Below are positions 49,079-58,845 of a stretch of 64,000 nucleotides of DNA, in pieces. Location: the NCBI GenBank assembly GCA_030430565.1, contig JAUIKS010000023.1, forward strand, positions 1-64,000, written 5' to 3'. The translations under genes were made by a program, and so were the position numbers. The notes under the pieces are model-generated. The model was not told the origin of the DNA and made no database searches. It worked only from the letters and a program-made list of their open reading frames with translations. Each line of letters begins with the position of its first letter. Within the stretch, counting starts at the first letter, position 1. Source of the DNA: Polyangia bacterium (GTDB lineage: Bacteria > Myxococcota_A > Polyangia > Nannocystales > Nannocystaceae).

Positions 49079-50598
49079 TGCGCGCTGCGCTTCGCAACAG
49101 GTTGCTCGGCGTGGCCGTCGCCGGCCTCTACGCCGCGCTGGCGCCCCAGTGTCACGACGGCGAGTACCTGCTCGGGACGCGCTGCGCGGACGACTCCGAG
49201 TGCGGCCCGTACACCTGCGTCCTGGGGATCAACGCGCCCGCGGACGCGCTGGGGTACTGCGGCGAGGCCCAGCGCGACCCGGTCGCGGTCAGCGGCGCGG
49301 CGGGGCACACCTGCGCGCTGCTGATCGACGGCGAGCTCGCGTGCTGGGGCGACGACGACAACGCCAACGGGCGGCTCGGCGCCGGCTCCCCGCTCGCGGG
49401 CCCGGTGCAGCTCACCACGCGCATCGACGACGCCATCGACGTCGAGACCGGCCTTCATCACTCCTGCGCGCTGCGCCGCGCCGGCGGCGTGTTCTGCTGG
49501 GGCGACAACGAGCTCGGCCAGCGCGGCGTGGGCGTCGAGTCGGGCGAGGAGGCCAGGCCCGCGCCCGACGCGACGGTCACGGGCCTGTCGGACGCGCTCG
49601 CGCTGCGCGTCGGCGACAACCACAGCTGCGCGGTCACGGGCGACGGCACCGTCGTCTGCTGGGGCGACAACAAGTACGGTCAGCTCGGCGACGGCTCGTT
49701 CGAGGCGGACCTCGAGGAGGTCGGCGCGCGTGATCCCGCGACCGTGGAGCCGAGCATCTCGGCCGGGCCCGTGGGCGTCGTCTCGCTGCCGCTGATGACC
49801 CATCTGGCCGCCGGCGCGGCCCACAGCTGCTCGCTGCGCCGCGCGCGGTTCTCGCTCGACGAGGAAGAGCGAGACACCGGCGAGCCGGCGCCGAACGACA
49901 AAGAGATCTGGACGGTCGCGGAGCTCGACCTGTCCGCGCGCGTGTACTGCTGGGGCGCGAACGACCGCGCGCAGCTCGGCGGCCTCGAGGGGCTGCCCGA
50001 GCGCAGCTCGACGCCGGTCGTAGTCTACGAGCGCACGGACGCCGAGGAGACGAGCCCCGCGGAGGTCCTGCAGCACGCGGTCGCGCTGGCCTCCGGCGCG
50101 GCGCACACCTGCGCTTTAATTCAGGTCTCAACAGGGGTCGCCGTGCAGGGCGCCGCCGAGGAGTTCGCCGCGGACGACGATCGGCTGTTCGAGCGCTCCG
50201 TGGCCTGCTGGGGCGCGGGTGATCGCGGTCAGCTGGGCGACGGCGCGGCGACCGACAGCGCGCTGCCGGTCACCGTCGCGGGCCTCGGGGAGGTCGCGCA
50301 GATCAGCGCGGGCGCCGAGCACAGCTGCGCGCTGCAGACCACCGGCGAGGTCATGTGCTGGGGCGCGAACGATCGCGGGCAGCTCGGCGACGGCGCGACC
50401 GAGGATCGACCGACGGCCGTGCAGGTCGCGTCGCTGGCGGCCGCGACCCACGTCGGCGCCGGGGCGCGGCACACCTGCGCGGTCCAAGACAACCTCCGGG
50501 TGCTGTGCTGGGGCGACGGCGAGCACGGTCAGCTCGGCGACGCCGTGACCTCGAGCGCGACGCCGCTGCTGGTCAACGCGTTCGCGCCCGAGACATAA
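49078..50598 (+). CDS. Secreted RCC1-repeat (beta-propeller) protein
   Basis: The 506-residue protein has an N-terminal hydrophobic signal (LLGVAVAGLYAALAPQC) and a cysteine-rich start resembling a disulfide knot (RCADDSECGPYTCVLG). At least six RCC1-type blades follow with the pattern G.xHsCAL...vxCWGdNxxGQLGdG, for example GDNHSCAVTGDGTVVCWGDN. The Cys in each blade (HSCAL, CWG) is typical of secreted bacterial RCC1 proteins. RCC1 propellers mediate protein interactions. ATG at 49078 overlaps the preceding stop (TGATG). Partner and function are unknown. Confidence 0.85.
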   Translation: MRAALRNRLLGVAVAGLYAALAPQCHDGEYLLGTRCADDSECGPYTCVLGINAPADALGYCGEAQRDPVAVSGAAGHTCALLIDGELACWGDDDNANGRLGAGSPLAGPVQLTTRIDDAIDVETGLHHSCALRRAGGVFCWGDNELGQRGVGVESGEEARPAPDATVTGLSDALALRVGDNHSCAVTGDGTVVCWGDNKYGQLGDGSFEADLEEVGARDPATVEPSISAGPVGVVSLPLMTHLAAGAAHSCSLRRARFSLDEEERDTGEPAPNDKEIWTVAELDLSARVYCWGANDRAQLGGLEGLPERSSTPVVVYERTDAEETSPAEVLQHAVALASGAAHTCALIQVSTGVAVQGAAEEFAADDDRLFERSVACWGAGDRGQLGDGAATDSALPVTVAGLGEVAQISAGAEHSCALQTTGEVMCWGANDRGQLGDGATEDRPTAVQVASLAAATHVGAGARHTCAVQDNLRVLCWGDGEHGQLGDAVTSSATPLLVNAFAPET

Positions 50599-50715
50599 TC
50601 ATCCGCGAGGGCTCGCGCGAATCGAGCTCACGATCGGGATCAAGATCCTCCCGAAGATCTTGCGGGCCCGATGCACCCACAGGCGCGGACATCATCGCCG
50701 GTCCGCTCTACCTAC

Positions 50716-51606
50716 ATGCAACCAACTCCTCGCACGTCCTCACCGCGACGCGCTGCGCTCATGTGGTGCGCCGTCGCATACCTCAGCGCGCTCCTGGGGG
50801 CTGCCGCCATCAGCGTCGGGCTGCCCGACATGCACCCGCTCGTGACGGTCGCGCTCGCCGATCTCGTGGCCACGGCGGTGATCTTCGCGTTCGCCGTCAT
50901 ATGCAACAATTCGAGCCTCTACGACCCCTACTGGAGCGTCGCGCCGCCGGTGATCGCGCTGTACCTGCTGGCGCAGCCAGAGCGTGGGGCGAACCCGTGG
51001 CGCGCGGCGGCGGTGCTGCTGGTCGTGACGGTCTGGGCGGTCCGCTTGACCTACAACTGCCTGGAGCGCTGGCGCGGTCTCGACGATGAGGACTGGCGCT
51101 ATCGCGACATACGCCGCGCGACCGGGCGATGTTACTGGGTCGCGAGCTTGTTCGGAATTCACCTGTTCCCGACGGCGCTCGTGTACCTGGGCTGCCTCCC
51201 GCTGTGGACCGCGTTCTCGCCGGAGGCCGGCGATCTGGGGCTACTCGACGCGCTCGGCGTCTGCGTCGCGCTGCTGGGCGTCGGGCTCGAGAGCGTCGCC
51301 GATCGCCAGCTGCGCGCGTTTCGAGCGGCGCGGCGCGGACCCGGCGTGTTGCTCTCGGAGGGCCTGTGGGGACGCTGCCGTCACCCCAACTACCTGGGCG
51401 AGCTGCTGTTTTGGTGGGGGGTCTTTCTGCTCGGCGCGAGCGCGCCGTGGCCGGCCGCGCGCTGGACCGTCGTCGGCGCCGCGAGCATGACGGCGCTGTT
51501 CGTGTTCATCAGCATCCCGCTGAAAGAGCGCCGCATGCTCGCGCGCAGACCCGGCTACGCGGCGTACCGCCGGCGCACGCCGATGTTGATCCCGCGCTGG
51601 CGCTGA
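50716..51606 (+). CDS. DUF1295 / steroid 5-alpha-reductase-like membrane protein (paralogue 1)
   Basis: The 296-residue protein has about seven membrane helices and the family core: YDPYWSVAPP, RLTYNCLERWRGLDDEDWRY and GLWGRCRHPNYLGELLFWWG near residue 220. It ends in PLKERRMLARRPGYAAYRRR, the conserved C-terminal tail. DUF1295 members are NAD(P)H-dependent reductases or isoprenylcysteine-methyltransferase-like folds, related to 3-oxo-5-alpha-steroid 4-dehydrogenase. Start at ATG 50716 (MQPTPRTS); an upstream in-frame start would add 15 unlikely residues. The next gene encodes a second member of the superfamily. Confidence 0.85.
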   Translation: MQPTPRTSSPRRAALMWCAVAYLSALLGAAAISVGLPDMHPLVTVALADLVATAVIFAFAVICNNSSLYDPYWSVAPPVIALYLLAQPERGANPWRAAAVLLVVTVWAVRLTYNCLERWRGLDDEDWRYRDIRRATGRCYWVASLFGIHLFPTALVYLGCLPLWTAFSPEAGDLGLLDALGVCVALLGVGLESVADRQLRAFRAARRGPGVLLSEGLWGRCRHPNYLGELLFWWGVFLLGASAPWPAARWTVVGAASMTALFVFISIPLKERRMLARRPGYAAYRRRTPMLIPRWR

Positions 51607-51764
51607 GCTGCGCCGAGCGTGAGCGCTCGGCGGTGAAGATCGCGTGTACAACAATCAGCGCTGGGGGCGACGGACCTCGTGCGACAGGCGAGCACCTCGG
51701 TACACCTGTGGTTCGCGGCGCGTCGCGGTTTTCCGCCGCGCGTGCGCTCGCGCTGGTATGATCG

Positions 51765-52688
51765 ATGGCAGGGACGAAGGAGCTCGTCTCTGCGGTCGCG
51801 AAGATCATGGTGATCACGATGACGATGCAGTCAGCGGTTGCGTGGGCGGCGGGGACCGACCCGACCGGCGGCGCGCCGCTCTGGCTGATCCCGCCGTCGC
51901 TGCTGGCCGACGATCAGCTCGCGCGACTGTACCTGGCGCTGCTCGCGATCGGCGCCGCGATCGCGGTGATCTCGCTCGCCACCCAGATGCGCGCGCCGAC
52001 GCCCTACGGCCGCCACGCCAGCCGCGAGCCGGCCTGGGGACCGCCGGTCCGGCAGCGGTACTCGCAGGCGCTGGCGACGGCGCTGCCGGGCATCGGGCTG
52101 TTTACGTGGCTGTTCTTTGTGACATGTGATTCGCTGGGGACGCGGCCGAGCGCCGCGAGCTGGGCGCTGTTCGCGATGTGGCTCGCGCACTTCGCCCACC
52201 GCGGGCTGCTGCACCCGGCGCTGATGCGCTACAGCTCTCCGACGGTGCCGCTGGGGATCTGCCTGGGCGCGCTGGTGCCGAACGCGATCTTCGCGACCCT
52301 CAACGCGCTGGCGATCGCGGCGATGCCCTACCCGGACAGCTGGCTGCTGACGCCGTGGTTCACGCTGGGCGGGGTGCTGTTCGTGGCGGGCTGGATCATC
52401 AACCGCCGCGCCGACTGGACGCTGCGAGGGCTGCGAGCGTCGGGCGCGACGACATACGAGCTCCCGCGCGGGGGGCTGTTTGAGTGGGTCTCGAGCCCGA
52501 ACTACCTGGGCGAGCTGGTGATGTGGATCGGCTGGTCGTTGGCGACGTGGACGGCGGCGGGCACGATGTGGGCTCTGTTCGCGGCGGCGACTTTCTTCCC
52601 GCGGGCGCGCGACCATCATCGCTGGTATCAGGAGCGGTTTCCGGAGTACCCCGAGGAGCGTCGGGCGTTGATCCCGTTTACGTGGTGA
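51765..52688 (+). CDS. 3-oxo-5-alpha-steroid 4-dehydrogenase-like membrane protein (paralogue 2)
   Basis: The 307-residue protein has the steroid 5-alpha-reductase C-terminal domain: GGLFEWVSSPNYLGELVMW near residue 241, RARDHHRWYQERFPEYPEER and a final LIPFTW. Earlier it has HRGLLHPALMRYSSPTVPL, matching the conserved HR.xxxP.xxR region of the eukaryotic enzymes. It is thus closer to true steroid reductases than its DUF1295 neighbour. These integral membrane enzymes reduce a C=C bond next to a keto group using NADPH. Known sterol-making myxobacteria make a sterol or steroid substrate plausible. The two genes are separated by 158 bp. Confidence 0.85.
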   Translation: MAGTKELVSAVAKIMVITMTMQSAVAWAAGTDPTGGAPLWLIPPSLLADDQLARLYLALLAIGAAIAVISLATQMRAPTPYGRHASREPAWGPPVRQRYSQALATALPGIGLFTWLFFVTCDSLGTRPSAASWALFAMWLAHFAHRGLLHPALMRYSSPTVPLGICLGALVPNAIFATLNALAIAAMPYPDSWLLTPWFTLGGVLFVAGWIINRRADWTLRGLRASGATTYELPRGGLFEWVSSPNYLGELVMWIGWSLATWTAAGTMWALFAAATFFPRARDHHRWYQERFPEYPEERRALIPFTW

Positions 52689-52838
52689 TCCTGTTTGAGC
52701 GCCTGCGGTGCCGCTGGAGCGAGCGACCACGTGCACTTGGAGCAAGCGCTGCACCGGGCGGGGACGTCACACAGCTGTAACACGCGACGGGCTAATTCCG
52801 ACGCGCGCGCGGTGTAGGTGCAAGTACAGTTGGCGGTA

Positions 52839-54080
52839 ATGCGAGACGCTCTCCTCGGGGTCGCCCTGGTCGCGCTCGCGGCTGGCTCGCTCGTGACCTG
52901 CGCGGGCGGACAGCAGGGGAAGGAGCAGCCGGCGCCGCCGATCGACACGGCGCTGCCGCTGCCGCCCGCGAAGGTGCGGGCGGCGACCCAGCGCGCGCCG
53001 CCGAGCGAGACGCGGGACGTGATGCGCCTGCACTTCATCGACATCGGCCAGGGCGACGCGACGCTGCTCGAGTTCCCCTGCGGCGCGGTGCTGCTGGACA
53101 CCGGCGCGGAGCAGAACGAGCAGTTTGACGGCGTGGCGGCGCTGGTCGAGTACCTCGAGGCGTTCTTCGAGCGCCGGGCCGACCTCGAGCGCACGCTCGA
53201 CCTGCTGGTGCTGACGCACCCGCACATCGATCACCTGCGCGGCGCGGCCGAGGTGCTCGAGCGCTACAAGGTCCGCAACATCATCGACAACGGCGCCGAG
53301 AACGAGGGGCAGATCGGCGGCGATGAGCAGATCGCGGTGCACCGCTGGCTCGCGGGGCGCGAGGACGTGGGCTACCTGCACGTCAAGGCCTCCGCGGTCG
53401 ATCCGGCGCGGGGGATGACGAGCGAGATCATCGACCCGGTGGGGGCCTGCGCGCGCTCACAGATCGACCCCGAGCTCACCGTGCTCTGGGGACAGGTCAA
53501 TGAGGATCTCGAGACCTACGGCGACGACCCGAACAACCACAGCGTCGCTATGCGCGTCGACTTCGGCGAGGCCTCGGCGCTGTTCACCGGCGACCTCGAG
53601 TACATCGGGCTCTCGCGGCTGTTCGAGCACTTCCGCGGCCACGAGGAGCTCTTCGACGTCGACATTTATCAGGTCGGGCACCACGGCTCGAAGAACGCGA
53701 CGACGCACTACCTGATGCAGGCGATGAGCCCGGAGCTCGCGGTCGTCTCGGCGGGGCCCTACGAGCGCGACCTCGACTGGACGGCGCGCCGCTACGGCCA
53801 CCCGAACATCACGGCGCTGCGGGAGCTGGTGCATCACGAGTACGGGGTGCGGAGCTTCCGCGCGCAGCCGGTGGAGGTCTGGGTCGGCTTCAAGGGCGCG
53901 TGGGTGCCGAGGCCGGGGGAGGACCAGAGCCGCGCGCGCGAGGAGGTGTTCGAGCGCCGCACGATCTCGCGGGCGGTGTACGCGACGAGCTGGGACGGCA
54001 CGGTGGTCGTCGACGCCTACGCGAGCGGCTCGCTCGCGGTCTCGACGACGCGCGCGCCCACGCCGGTCTCGCCGGGCTGA
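52839..54080 (+). CDS. ComEC/Rec2-like metallo-beta-lactamase-fold lipoprotein
   Basis: The 413-residue precursor has a lipobox (AAGSLVTC, Cys21) and a metallo-hydrolase domain: FIDIGQGDATLLE, LTHPHIDH (His127, His129, Asp131, His132), LFTGDLE and VGHHGSKNATT. This is the ComEC C-terminal/late competence type, without the ComEC membrane domain. The metal ligands are complete, so it should be an active hydrolase, perhaps nuclease or phosphodiesterase, in the periplasm or on the outer membrane. ATG at 52839 is preferred over GTG at 52818 because the signal peptide begins there. Confidence 0.82.
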   Translation: MRDALLGVALVALAAGSLVTCAGGQQGKEQPAPPIDTALPLPPAKVRAATQRAPPSETRDVMRLHFIDIGQGDATLLEFPCGAVLLDTGAEQNEQFDGVAALVEYLEAFFERRADLERTLDLLVLTHPHIDHLRGAAEVLERYKVRNIIDNGAENEGQIGGDEQIAVHRWLAGREDVGYLHVKASAVDPARGMTSEIIDPVGACARSQIDPELTVLWGQVNEDLETYGDDPNNHSVAMRVDFGEASALFTGDLEYIGLSRLFEHFRGHEELFDVDIYQVGHHGSKNATTHYLMQAMSPELAVVSAGPYERDLDWTARRYGHPNITALRELVHHEYGVRSFRAQPVEVWVGFKGAWVPRPGEDQSRAREEVFERRTISRAVYATSWDGTVVVDAYASGSLAVSTTRAPTPVSPG

Positions 54081-54140
54081 GCGCCGCGACGCCAGCGCGG
54101 GTTTTTGGGTCGGTCGATCGGCCGGTGCTAGGTTGCCGAC

Positions 54141-57100
54141 GTGGCACATTCGAACGCCCGGATCCGCCCGTCTCGCCCCGGGGAGTTGTCCGACGTAGAG
54201 CTCGGCAGCGCCGACGAGCTCGCGCGCTGGGTCGAGGATCTCTACACGCCGGAGCTGCCCGCGCCGGCGCCCGAGCTGCCGGCAGACGCGGCGGCGAGCG
54301 ACGCGACGGCCGTGGGCGAGGCCGCCGCGATCACCGAGACCGCGAGCGCCGCGAGTGACTCACCGCGCGCGAGCGCTTTACATAGGGATCTCGCGCCGCC
54401 GCGCGCTGAGCGCCCGCGGCCGACTTCGAAAGTCCACGAAAATTCGGGCGAGACCCGCCCAAACCAGACGTGCCGAAGCGTATTCCGCGCGCGAGCTGGC
54501 CGGGCGGATCCCCCGGATCCCGAGCCCAGTGAGACGCCTCCAGCGGCCTCGCTCGAGGAGCCGACGCCTGGATCGCAACTTCGCCGCATGGGCACCGGCT
54601 TGGCGTTGACGGGCGCGGCGGTGTTCGCGGCGCTCGGTTGGTGGAGCCTCGGCCGGGCCGATATCGCCGAGCGAAAGGCAAACCTCGCGCTTGAACAACG
54701 CTCGTCTGCGGAGTCTCGCGCGATGGACGCGATCGATCGGATCGACCGCGCGGAGCGCGAGGCGGCGCAGGCGCTCGCGGAGGCGGAGCACGACCGTGAC
54801 ATGCTGCGCGTGGTCGCCGCCCGCGCGAGCGAGGACTCGCTGGTCCGGCTCGCGCTGCTGCGCGAGGTCGAGGCCGTCAACCCGGGCGCGCTGCCCCAGT
54901 GGCTCGAGCTGACCGTGCCGCTGCTGCTCGAGTCGCGCGAGCCCGCGCGCTTCGGCGCGTCGAGCGAGCCGCTCGAGCGCGCGGCGCTCAGCCCCGACGG
55001 CGCGCGCGTCGTCTCGCTCGACCCGCGCGGCGTGGTCGAGCTGTGGAGCGCGACCTCGGGCGTGCGCGAGCGGGGGCCGCGACGCCTCGGGCGGGCTAAG
55101 CCGGCCGGGCGCGTGCTCGAGCTCAGCCCCGACGGGGGCGCGCTGCTGGTCGCCGGCGCCGACCATTCGTTAGAGCTTTGGGACATCCGCGACGACGGGC
55201 GCGCGAAGGCCCGCGTCACGCTGCGCGGCCACCGGGGCCCGCTGCTCGCCGCCGCGTTCAGCCCCGACGGGCGCTGGATCGCCTCGGCCTCCGCCGATCA
55301 CACGGTGCGGCTGTGGGGTCCGCTCGCGCGCGCTGACGCTGAAGGAGCCGGCGCGGCGCCGCCCAGCTACGCGCTGCGCGGCCACGAGGGCAGCGTCCGC
55401 AGCGTCGCGTTCAGCCCCGACAACGCGCGCGTCCTGAGCGCCTCGGACGACGGGACCGCGCGGGTGTGGAGCGTGCAGGCCGGGCGCGCGGGTCAGAGCG
55501 CGGCGATCATCCTGCGCGGGCACGAGGGCCGCCTGCGCGGGGCGAGCTTCGGCGACGCCGGCCGCCGCGTGCTGACGATCGGGCGCGATGACGGCACCGC
55601 GCGCGTCTGGGCCGCCGACGGCAGCGGGCGAGCGCGGGTGATCGGCAACCCCCTCGCGCCCACGCTGGCCGCCGCGATCGATCCCGCGAGCGCGCGCGTC
55701 GTGACGGCGACGCGCGGCGGCGTGCTGACGCTGCTCGAGCTCGCCGACGACGACGCCGCGAGCCCGCTGACGCTCGCGCGCGGCGGCCCCGAGCTGCGCG
55801 CGCTCGCGTTCAGCCCCGACGGGGGTCACGTCGCCGCGGGCGCGGAGGACGGCGTGGCCTACGTGTGGAGCGGCGCGGCCCTCGACGCCGAGCCGCTCGC
55901 GCTGCGCGGCCACGGCGGACCCGTGGAGGAGCTGGCCTTCTCGACATCTTCTTCACCTTCACCCGCGCGCGACGAGGCGCGACGCGAGACGACCCTGCTC
56001 GCGCGGACCGACGCCGGCGTGGCCACGCGCTGGCGGCTCGCGCCCGCGCGCGCCGGTGAGCCGCCGCGACGCCGCGGCGCTGCGCTCCCGGGGGTCACCC
56101 GCGAGCTCACGGGGCACAGCGCCGAGCTCGTCGTCGCGACGCCGAGCCGCGACGGCGCGCGCGTCGTGACCGGCTCCGACGACATGAGCGCGCGCCTGTG
56201 GAGCACCTCGCCGACGCGCCTGATCGCCGTCCTCCGCGGTCACACGGGCTGGGTGCGCAGCGCCGCGTTCGCGCGCGGCGGCGCCCAGCTGATCACGGGC
56301 AGCGTCGACGGCAGCGCGCGGGTCTGGAGCGCGGAGGACGGGCGCGGGCTCGCGACGCTCTCGGGCCACGGCGCCCCGGTCACCGCCGTCGCGCTGTCAC
56401 CCGACGGCGCGCGCGCGGTGACGGCGACGACCACGGGCACGCTGCGGAGCTGGCGGCTCGACGCCTCGGGTGAAGCGCAGCGCCTGCGCGCCACAGACTC
56501 GGCCGCGGCGCGGGCGCTCAGCGGGCACGAGACCGCCGTGTGGGCGCTCGCGTTCAGCCCTGACGGCCGCTGGCTGCTCTCCGGGAGCCGCGACGGCGCG
56601 GTCCAGCTGCAGCGGGTCGACGGAGCCCAGGGCGCGCCGACGCGGCTCGACGCCCACGACTGGCGCGTGCATGACCTCGAGTTCGCCGACGACGGCATAC
56701 GCTTCGTGACCGCCTCGGGGGATCAGCGCGCGCGCCTGTGGCGACGCGTCGGCGACGGCGCGCCCCGGCTCGCGCGCGAGTTCGAACACGACGCCGAGGT
56801 CGCGTCGGCGCGCCTGCTCGAGGGCGGCGCGCGCCTGCTGACGACGACCTACGACGACGCGATGTGGATCTGGCCGCTCGACCAGGAGGACGCGCCCCCG
56901 CGGATCATCCGGGGCGACGCGCTCGCGTCGGCCCGCGTCAGCGCGGACGGCCGCGTCGCGGTCACGCGCCACGCGCGGAGCGGCGCGCGCGTGTGGACGC
57001 TCGAGCCGCTCGCGCTGCACGCCGCGCTGTGGCGCGTCCCCGCGCTCTGCCTGCCCCCGGCCCGCCGCGTCGAGCTGCTCGGAGAGACAGGCGATCGAGC

Positions 57101-57143
57101 GCGCCGCGCCTTCGCCGAGTGCGAGGCGCGAGCGCGGGGCTGA
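54141..57143 (+). CDS. Membrane-anchored WD40-repeat protein
   Basis: The 1000-residue protein starts with an acidic, Pro/Ala-rich cytoplasmic part (residues 1-150). One membrane helix (GLALTGAAVFAALGWWSLG, about 155-173) and a coiled coil (ERKANLALEQRSSAESRAMD, to about 240) follow. From about residue 270 there are roughly fifteen WD40 blades, for example LRGHEGSVRSVAFSPDNARV and LTGHSAELVVATPSRDGARV. The architecture equals the C-terminal half of bacterial kinase-WD40 proteins but without a kinase domain. WD40 propellers scaffold complexes. The start is GTG at 54141; the GC-rich N-terminus leaves some doubt. Confidence 0.85.
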   Translation: MAHSNARIRPSRPGELSDVELGSADELARWVEDLYTPELPAPAPELPADAAASDATAVGEAAAITETASAASDSPRASALHRDLAPPRAERPRPTSKVHENSGETRPNQTCRSVFRARAGRADPPDPEPSETPPAASLEEPTPGSQLRRMGTGLALTGAAVFAALGWWSLGRADIAERKANLALEQRSSAESRAMDAIDRIDRAEREAAQALAEAEHDRDMLRVVAARASEDSLVRLALLREVEAVNPGALPQWLELTVPLLLESREPARFGASSEPLERAALSPDGARVVSLDPRGVVELWSATSGVRERGPRRLGRAKPAGRVLELSPDGGALLVAGADHSLELWDIRDDGRAKARVTLRGHRGPLLAAAFSPDGRWIASASADHTVRLWGPLARADAEGAGAAPPSYALRGHEGSVRSVAFSPDNARVLSASDDGTARVWSVQAGRAGQSAAIILRGHEGRLRGASFGDAGRRVLTIGRDDGTARVWAADGSGRARVIGNPLAPTLAAAIDPASARVVTATRGGVLTLLELADDDAASPLTLARGGPELRALAFSPDGGHVAAGAEDGVAYVWSGAALDAEPLALRGHGGPVEELAFSTSSSPSPARDEARRETTLLARTDAGVATRWRLAPARAGEPPRRRGAALPGVTRELTGHSAELVVATPSRDGARVVTGSDDMSARLWSTSPTRLIAVLRGHTGWVRSAAFARGGAQLITGSVDGSARVWSAEDGRGLATLSGHGAPVTAVALSPDGARAVTATTTGTLRSWRLDASGEAQRLRATDSAAARALSGHETAVWALAFSPDGRWLLSGSRDGAVQLQRVDGAQGAPTRLDAHDWRVHDLEFADDGIRFVTASGDQRARLWRRVGDGAPRLAREFEHDAEVASARLLEGGARLLTTTYDDAMWIWPLDQEDAPPRIIRGDALASARVSADGRVAVTRHARSGARVWTLEPLALHAALWRVPALCLPPARRVELLGETGDRARRAFAECEARARG

Positions 57144-57168
57144 GGCCGACGCGCCCATTTTTAACGTG

Positions 57169-57196
57169 CATGTTCGAGCAGGTTTGTTCGAACATG
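57169..57196. promoter_or_regulatory. Inverted repeat CATGTTCGA - TCGAACATG
   Basis: Two perfect 9-bp arms separated by 10 bp lie in the 152-bp gap between the WD40 gene and the histidine kinase gene, 99 bp before the latter's start. It may be an operator or an RNA hairpin ending the WD40 transcript; there is no T-run after it. Confidence 0.4.
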
Positions 57197-57295
57197 TACA
57201 TCAAGACCGGATCGAACGTCGTCCTCGACCGCGCGCGGCGCCGCGTCCCCGGCTGCTAGACTGCCGCGGGGCTGAGCCCCACGGAGCGTGGTCCG

Positions 57296-58735
57296 TTGAA
57301 GCGCGCGCGCGAATTCACGAGCGTTGACCCGGTGCGCGAGCCGGCGTCAGCCGAGCTCGCCGCGTCGAGCGTGGTCATGCCGTCGGCGCCGACGGCGATC
57401 GCGAGCGACCCGCCCTCGCGGGCGCCGCCGCCGAGCTTCTGGCTCGCGCTCGCGGCCGTCCTCGCCTTCGCCAGCTGGTGCGCCGTCCTCATGCTCGCGG
57501 TCCGGCGGGAGCGGGCCGAGGTCGAGTCACGCGTGGTCTGGATGATCGAGGCCCAGTCGCTGCGGGGCGAGCTCCGGCGCGACGCGAGCGAGCGCGCCGG
57601 CGACCCCGACCAGCCCGCGCCGCGCAACACGCTGATCCGCGGGCTCGCGTCGCTCGAGGCGCAGCTGTCGGCGCACGAGCCTCCGTCGACCGCGCTCCTC
57701 GAGATCACGCGCGCGGCCGAGGAGCAGCTCGCGCGCTCGAGCGCCCCGACGCTTACGCCGGAGGAACAGGCCGAGCTGCTCGCCGCCCTCGATCGCTTCG
57801 TGAGCGCGGCGCGTGTCGAGACGCGGGATTTCTCCCAACGCCTCGGCGAGCGCTGGAGCTCGCTCTACGTCGTCACGATCGCGGCCGTGCTGTTCGCCTT
57901 CCTCGCGCTCGCGCTGTTCCTGCTCGCGGACCGTCGGCGTCGCCGCGCCGAGCACTGGCACCGCGCCGCGCTGCAGACGCTCGCGCAGGTCGAGCGCGCG
58001 CGCGCCAGCGAGGCCCAGGCCAACGCCGCGAAGAGCCAGTTCCTCTCGAGCATGAGCCACGAGCTGCGGACGCCGCTCAACGGCGTGCTCGGCTCGGCGG
58101 AGCTGCTGCTCATCGGCGAGCTCGACGCGGAGCAGCGCGCGCACGCGGAGACGATCCAGGAGTGCGGCGAGCTGCTGCTCTCGCTGATCCAGACCATCCT
58201 CGAGTTCTCCGAGCTCTCGCGCGAGGGCGTGGAGCTCCTGCACCGCGACTTCGAGCTCGAGGCGCTCGCGCGCGAGTCGACGCGCCTGCACTTCGAGACG
58301 GCGGCGCGCAAGGGCCTCCAGACCGCGCTCACGCTCGACGCCGAGCTCCCCGCGCGCGTGCACGGCGACCCCGATCGCGTCCGCCAGCTGCTGAGCGCGC
58401 TGCTCGACAACGCGGTCAAGTTCACGCGGGCCGGCGCGGTCGAGCTCAGCGTCCGGCCGGCCGGCGCCGATCACATCCGCTTCGAAGTCCGCGACACCGG
58501 CATCGGCCTCAACACCGCCGCGCTCTCCGAGCTGCTCAAGCCGTTCTCCCGCGAGGACGCGTCCAACACCGGCACGTTCAGCGGCGCGGGCCTCGGCCTC
58601 GCTATCTGCCAGCGCATCGTCAACGCGCTCGACGGACAGCTCGGCGCCGAGAGCCAGGTCGGGCGCGGTTCGAAGTTTTGGTTCACGATCCCGCTCCCGG
58701 CCGACAGGCCACCGCGCGCGGACGAGACCGGCTGA
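57296..58735 (+). CDS. Membrane sensor histidine kinase
   Basis: The 479-residue protein has a helix at about residues 45-65 ([20 protein letters not shown]), a periplasmic helical region of about 110 residues and a second helix ([20 protein letters not shown]). It then has a HisKA domain ([15 protein letters not shown], His255) and an HATPase domain ([33 protein letters not shown]). It should autophosphorylate on His255 and pass the phosphate to an unlinked response regulator; no receiver domain or regulator gene is adjacent. The start codon is TTG at 57296, with GGAG 8-12 bases upstream. Confidence 0.9.
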   Translation: MKRAREFTSVDPVREPASAELAASSVVMPSAPTAIASDPPSRAPPPSFWLALAAVLAFASWCAVLMLAVRRERAEVESRVVWMIEAQSLRGELRRDASERAGDPDQPAPRNTLIRGLASLEAQLSAHEPPSTALLEITRAAEEQLARSSAPTLTPEEQAELLAALDRFVSAARVETRDFSQRLGERWSSLYVVTIAAVLFAFLALALFLLADRRRRRAEHWHRAALQTLAQVERARASEAQANAAKSQFLSSMSHELRTPLNGVLGSAELLLIGELDAEQRAHAETIQECGELLLSLIQTILEFSELSREGVELLHRDFELEALARESTRLHFETAARKGLQTALTLDAELPARVHGDPDRVRQLLSALLDNAVKFTRAGAVELSVRPAGADHIRFEVRDTGIGLNTAALSELLKPFSREDASNTGTFSGAGLGLAICQRIVNALDGQLGAESQVGRGSKFWFTIPLPADRPPRADETG

Positions 58736-58845
58736 TCGCGTCCGCCCGAGCCGCCGCGAGCGCGGCGCGCTCGCGGCCCAACGCCCCGGGGGATCGACGG
58801 TGGAGTGACCTCGAGGCGTGACCCCGCGAGCAAACCAGGGTACGC

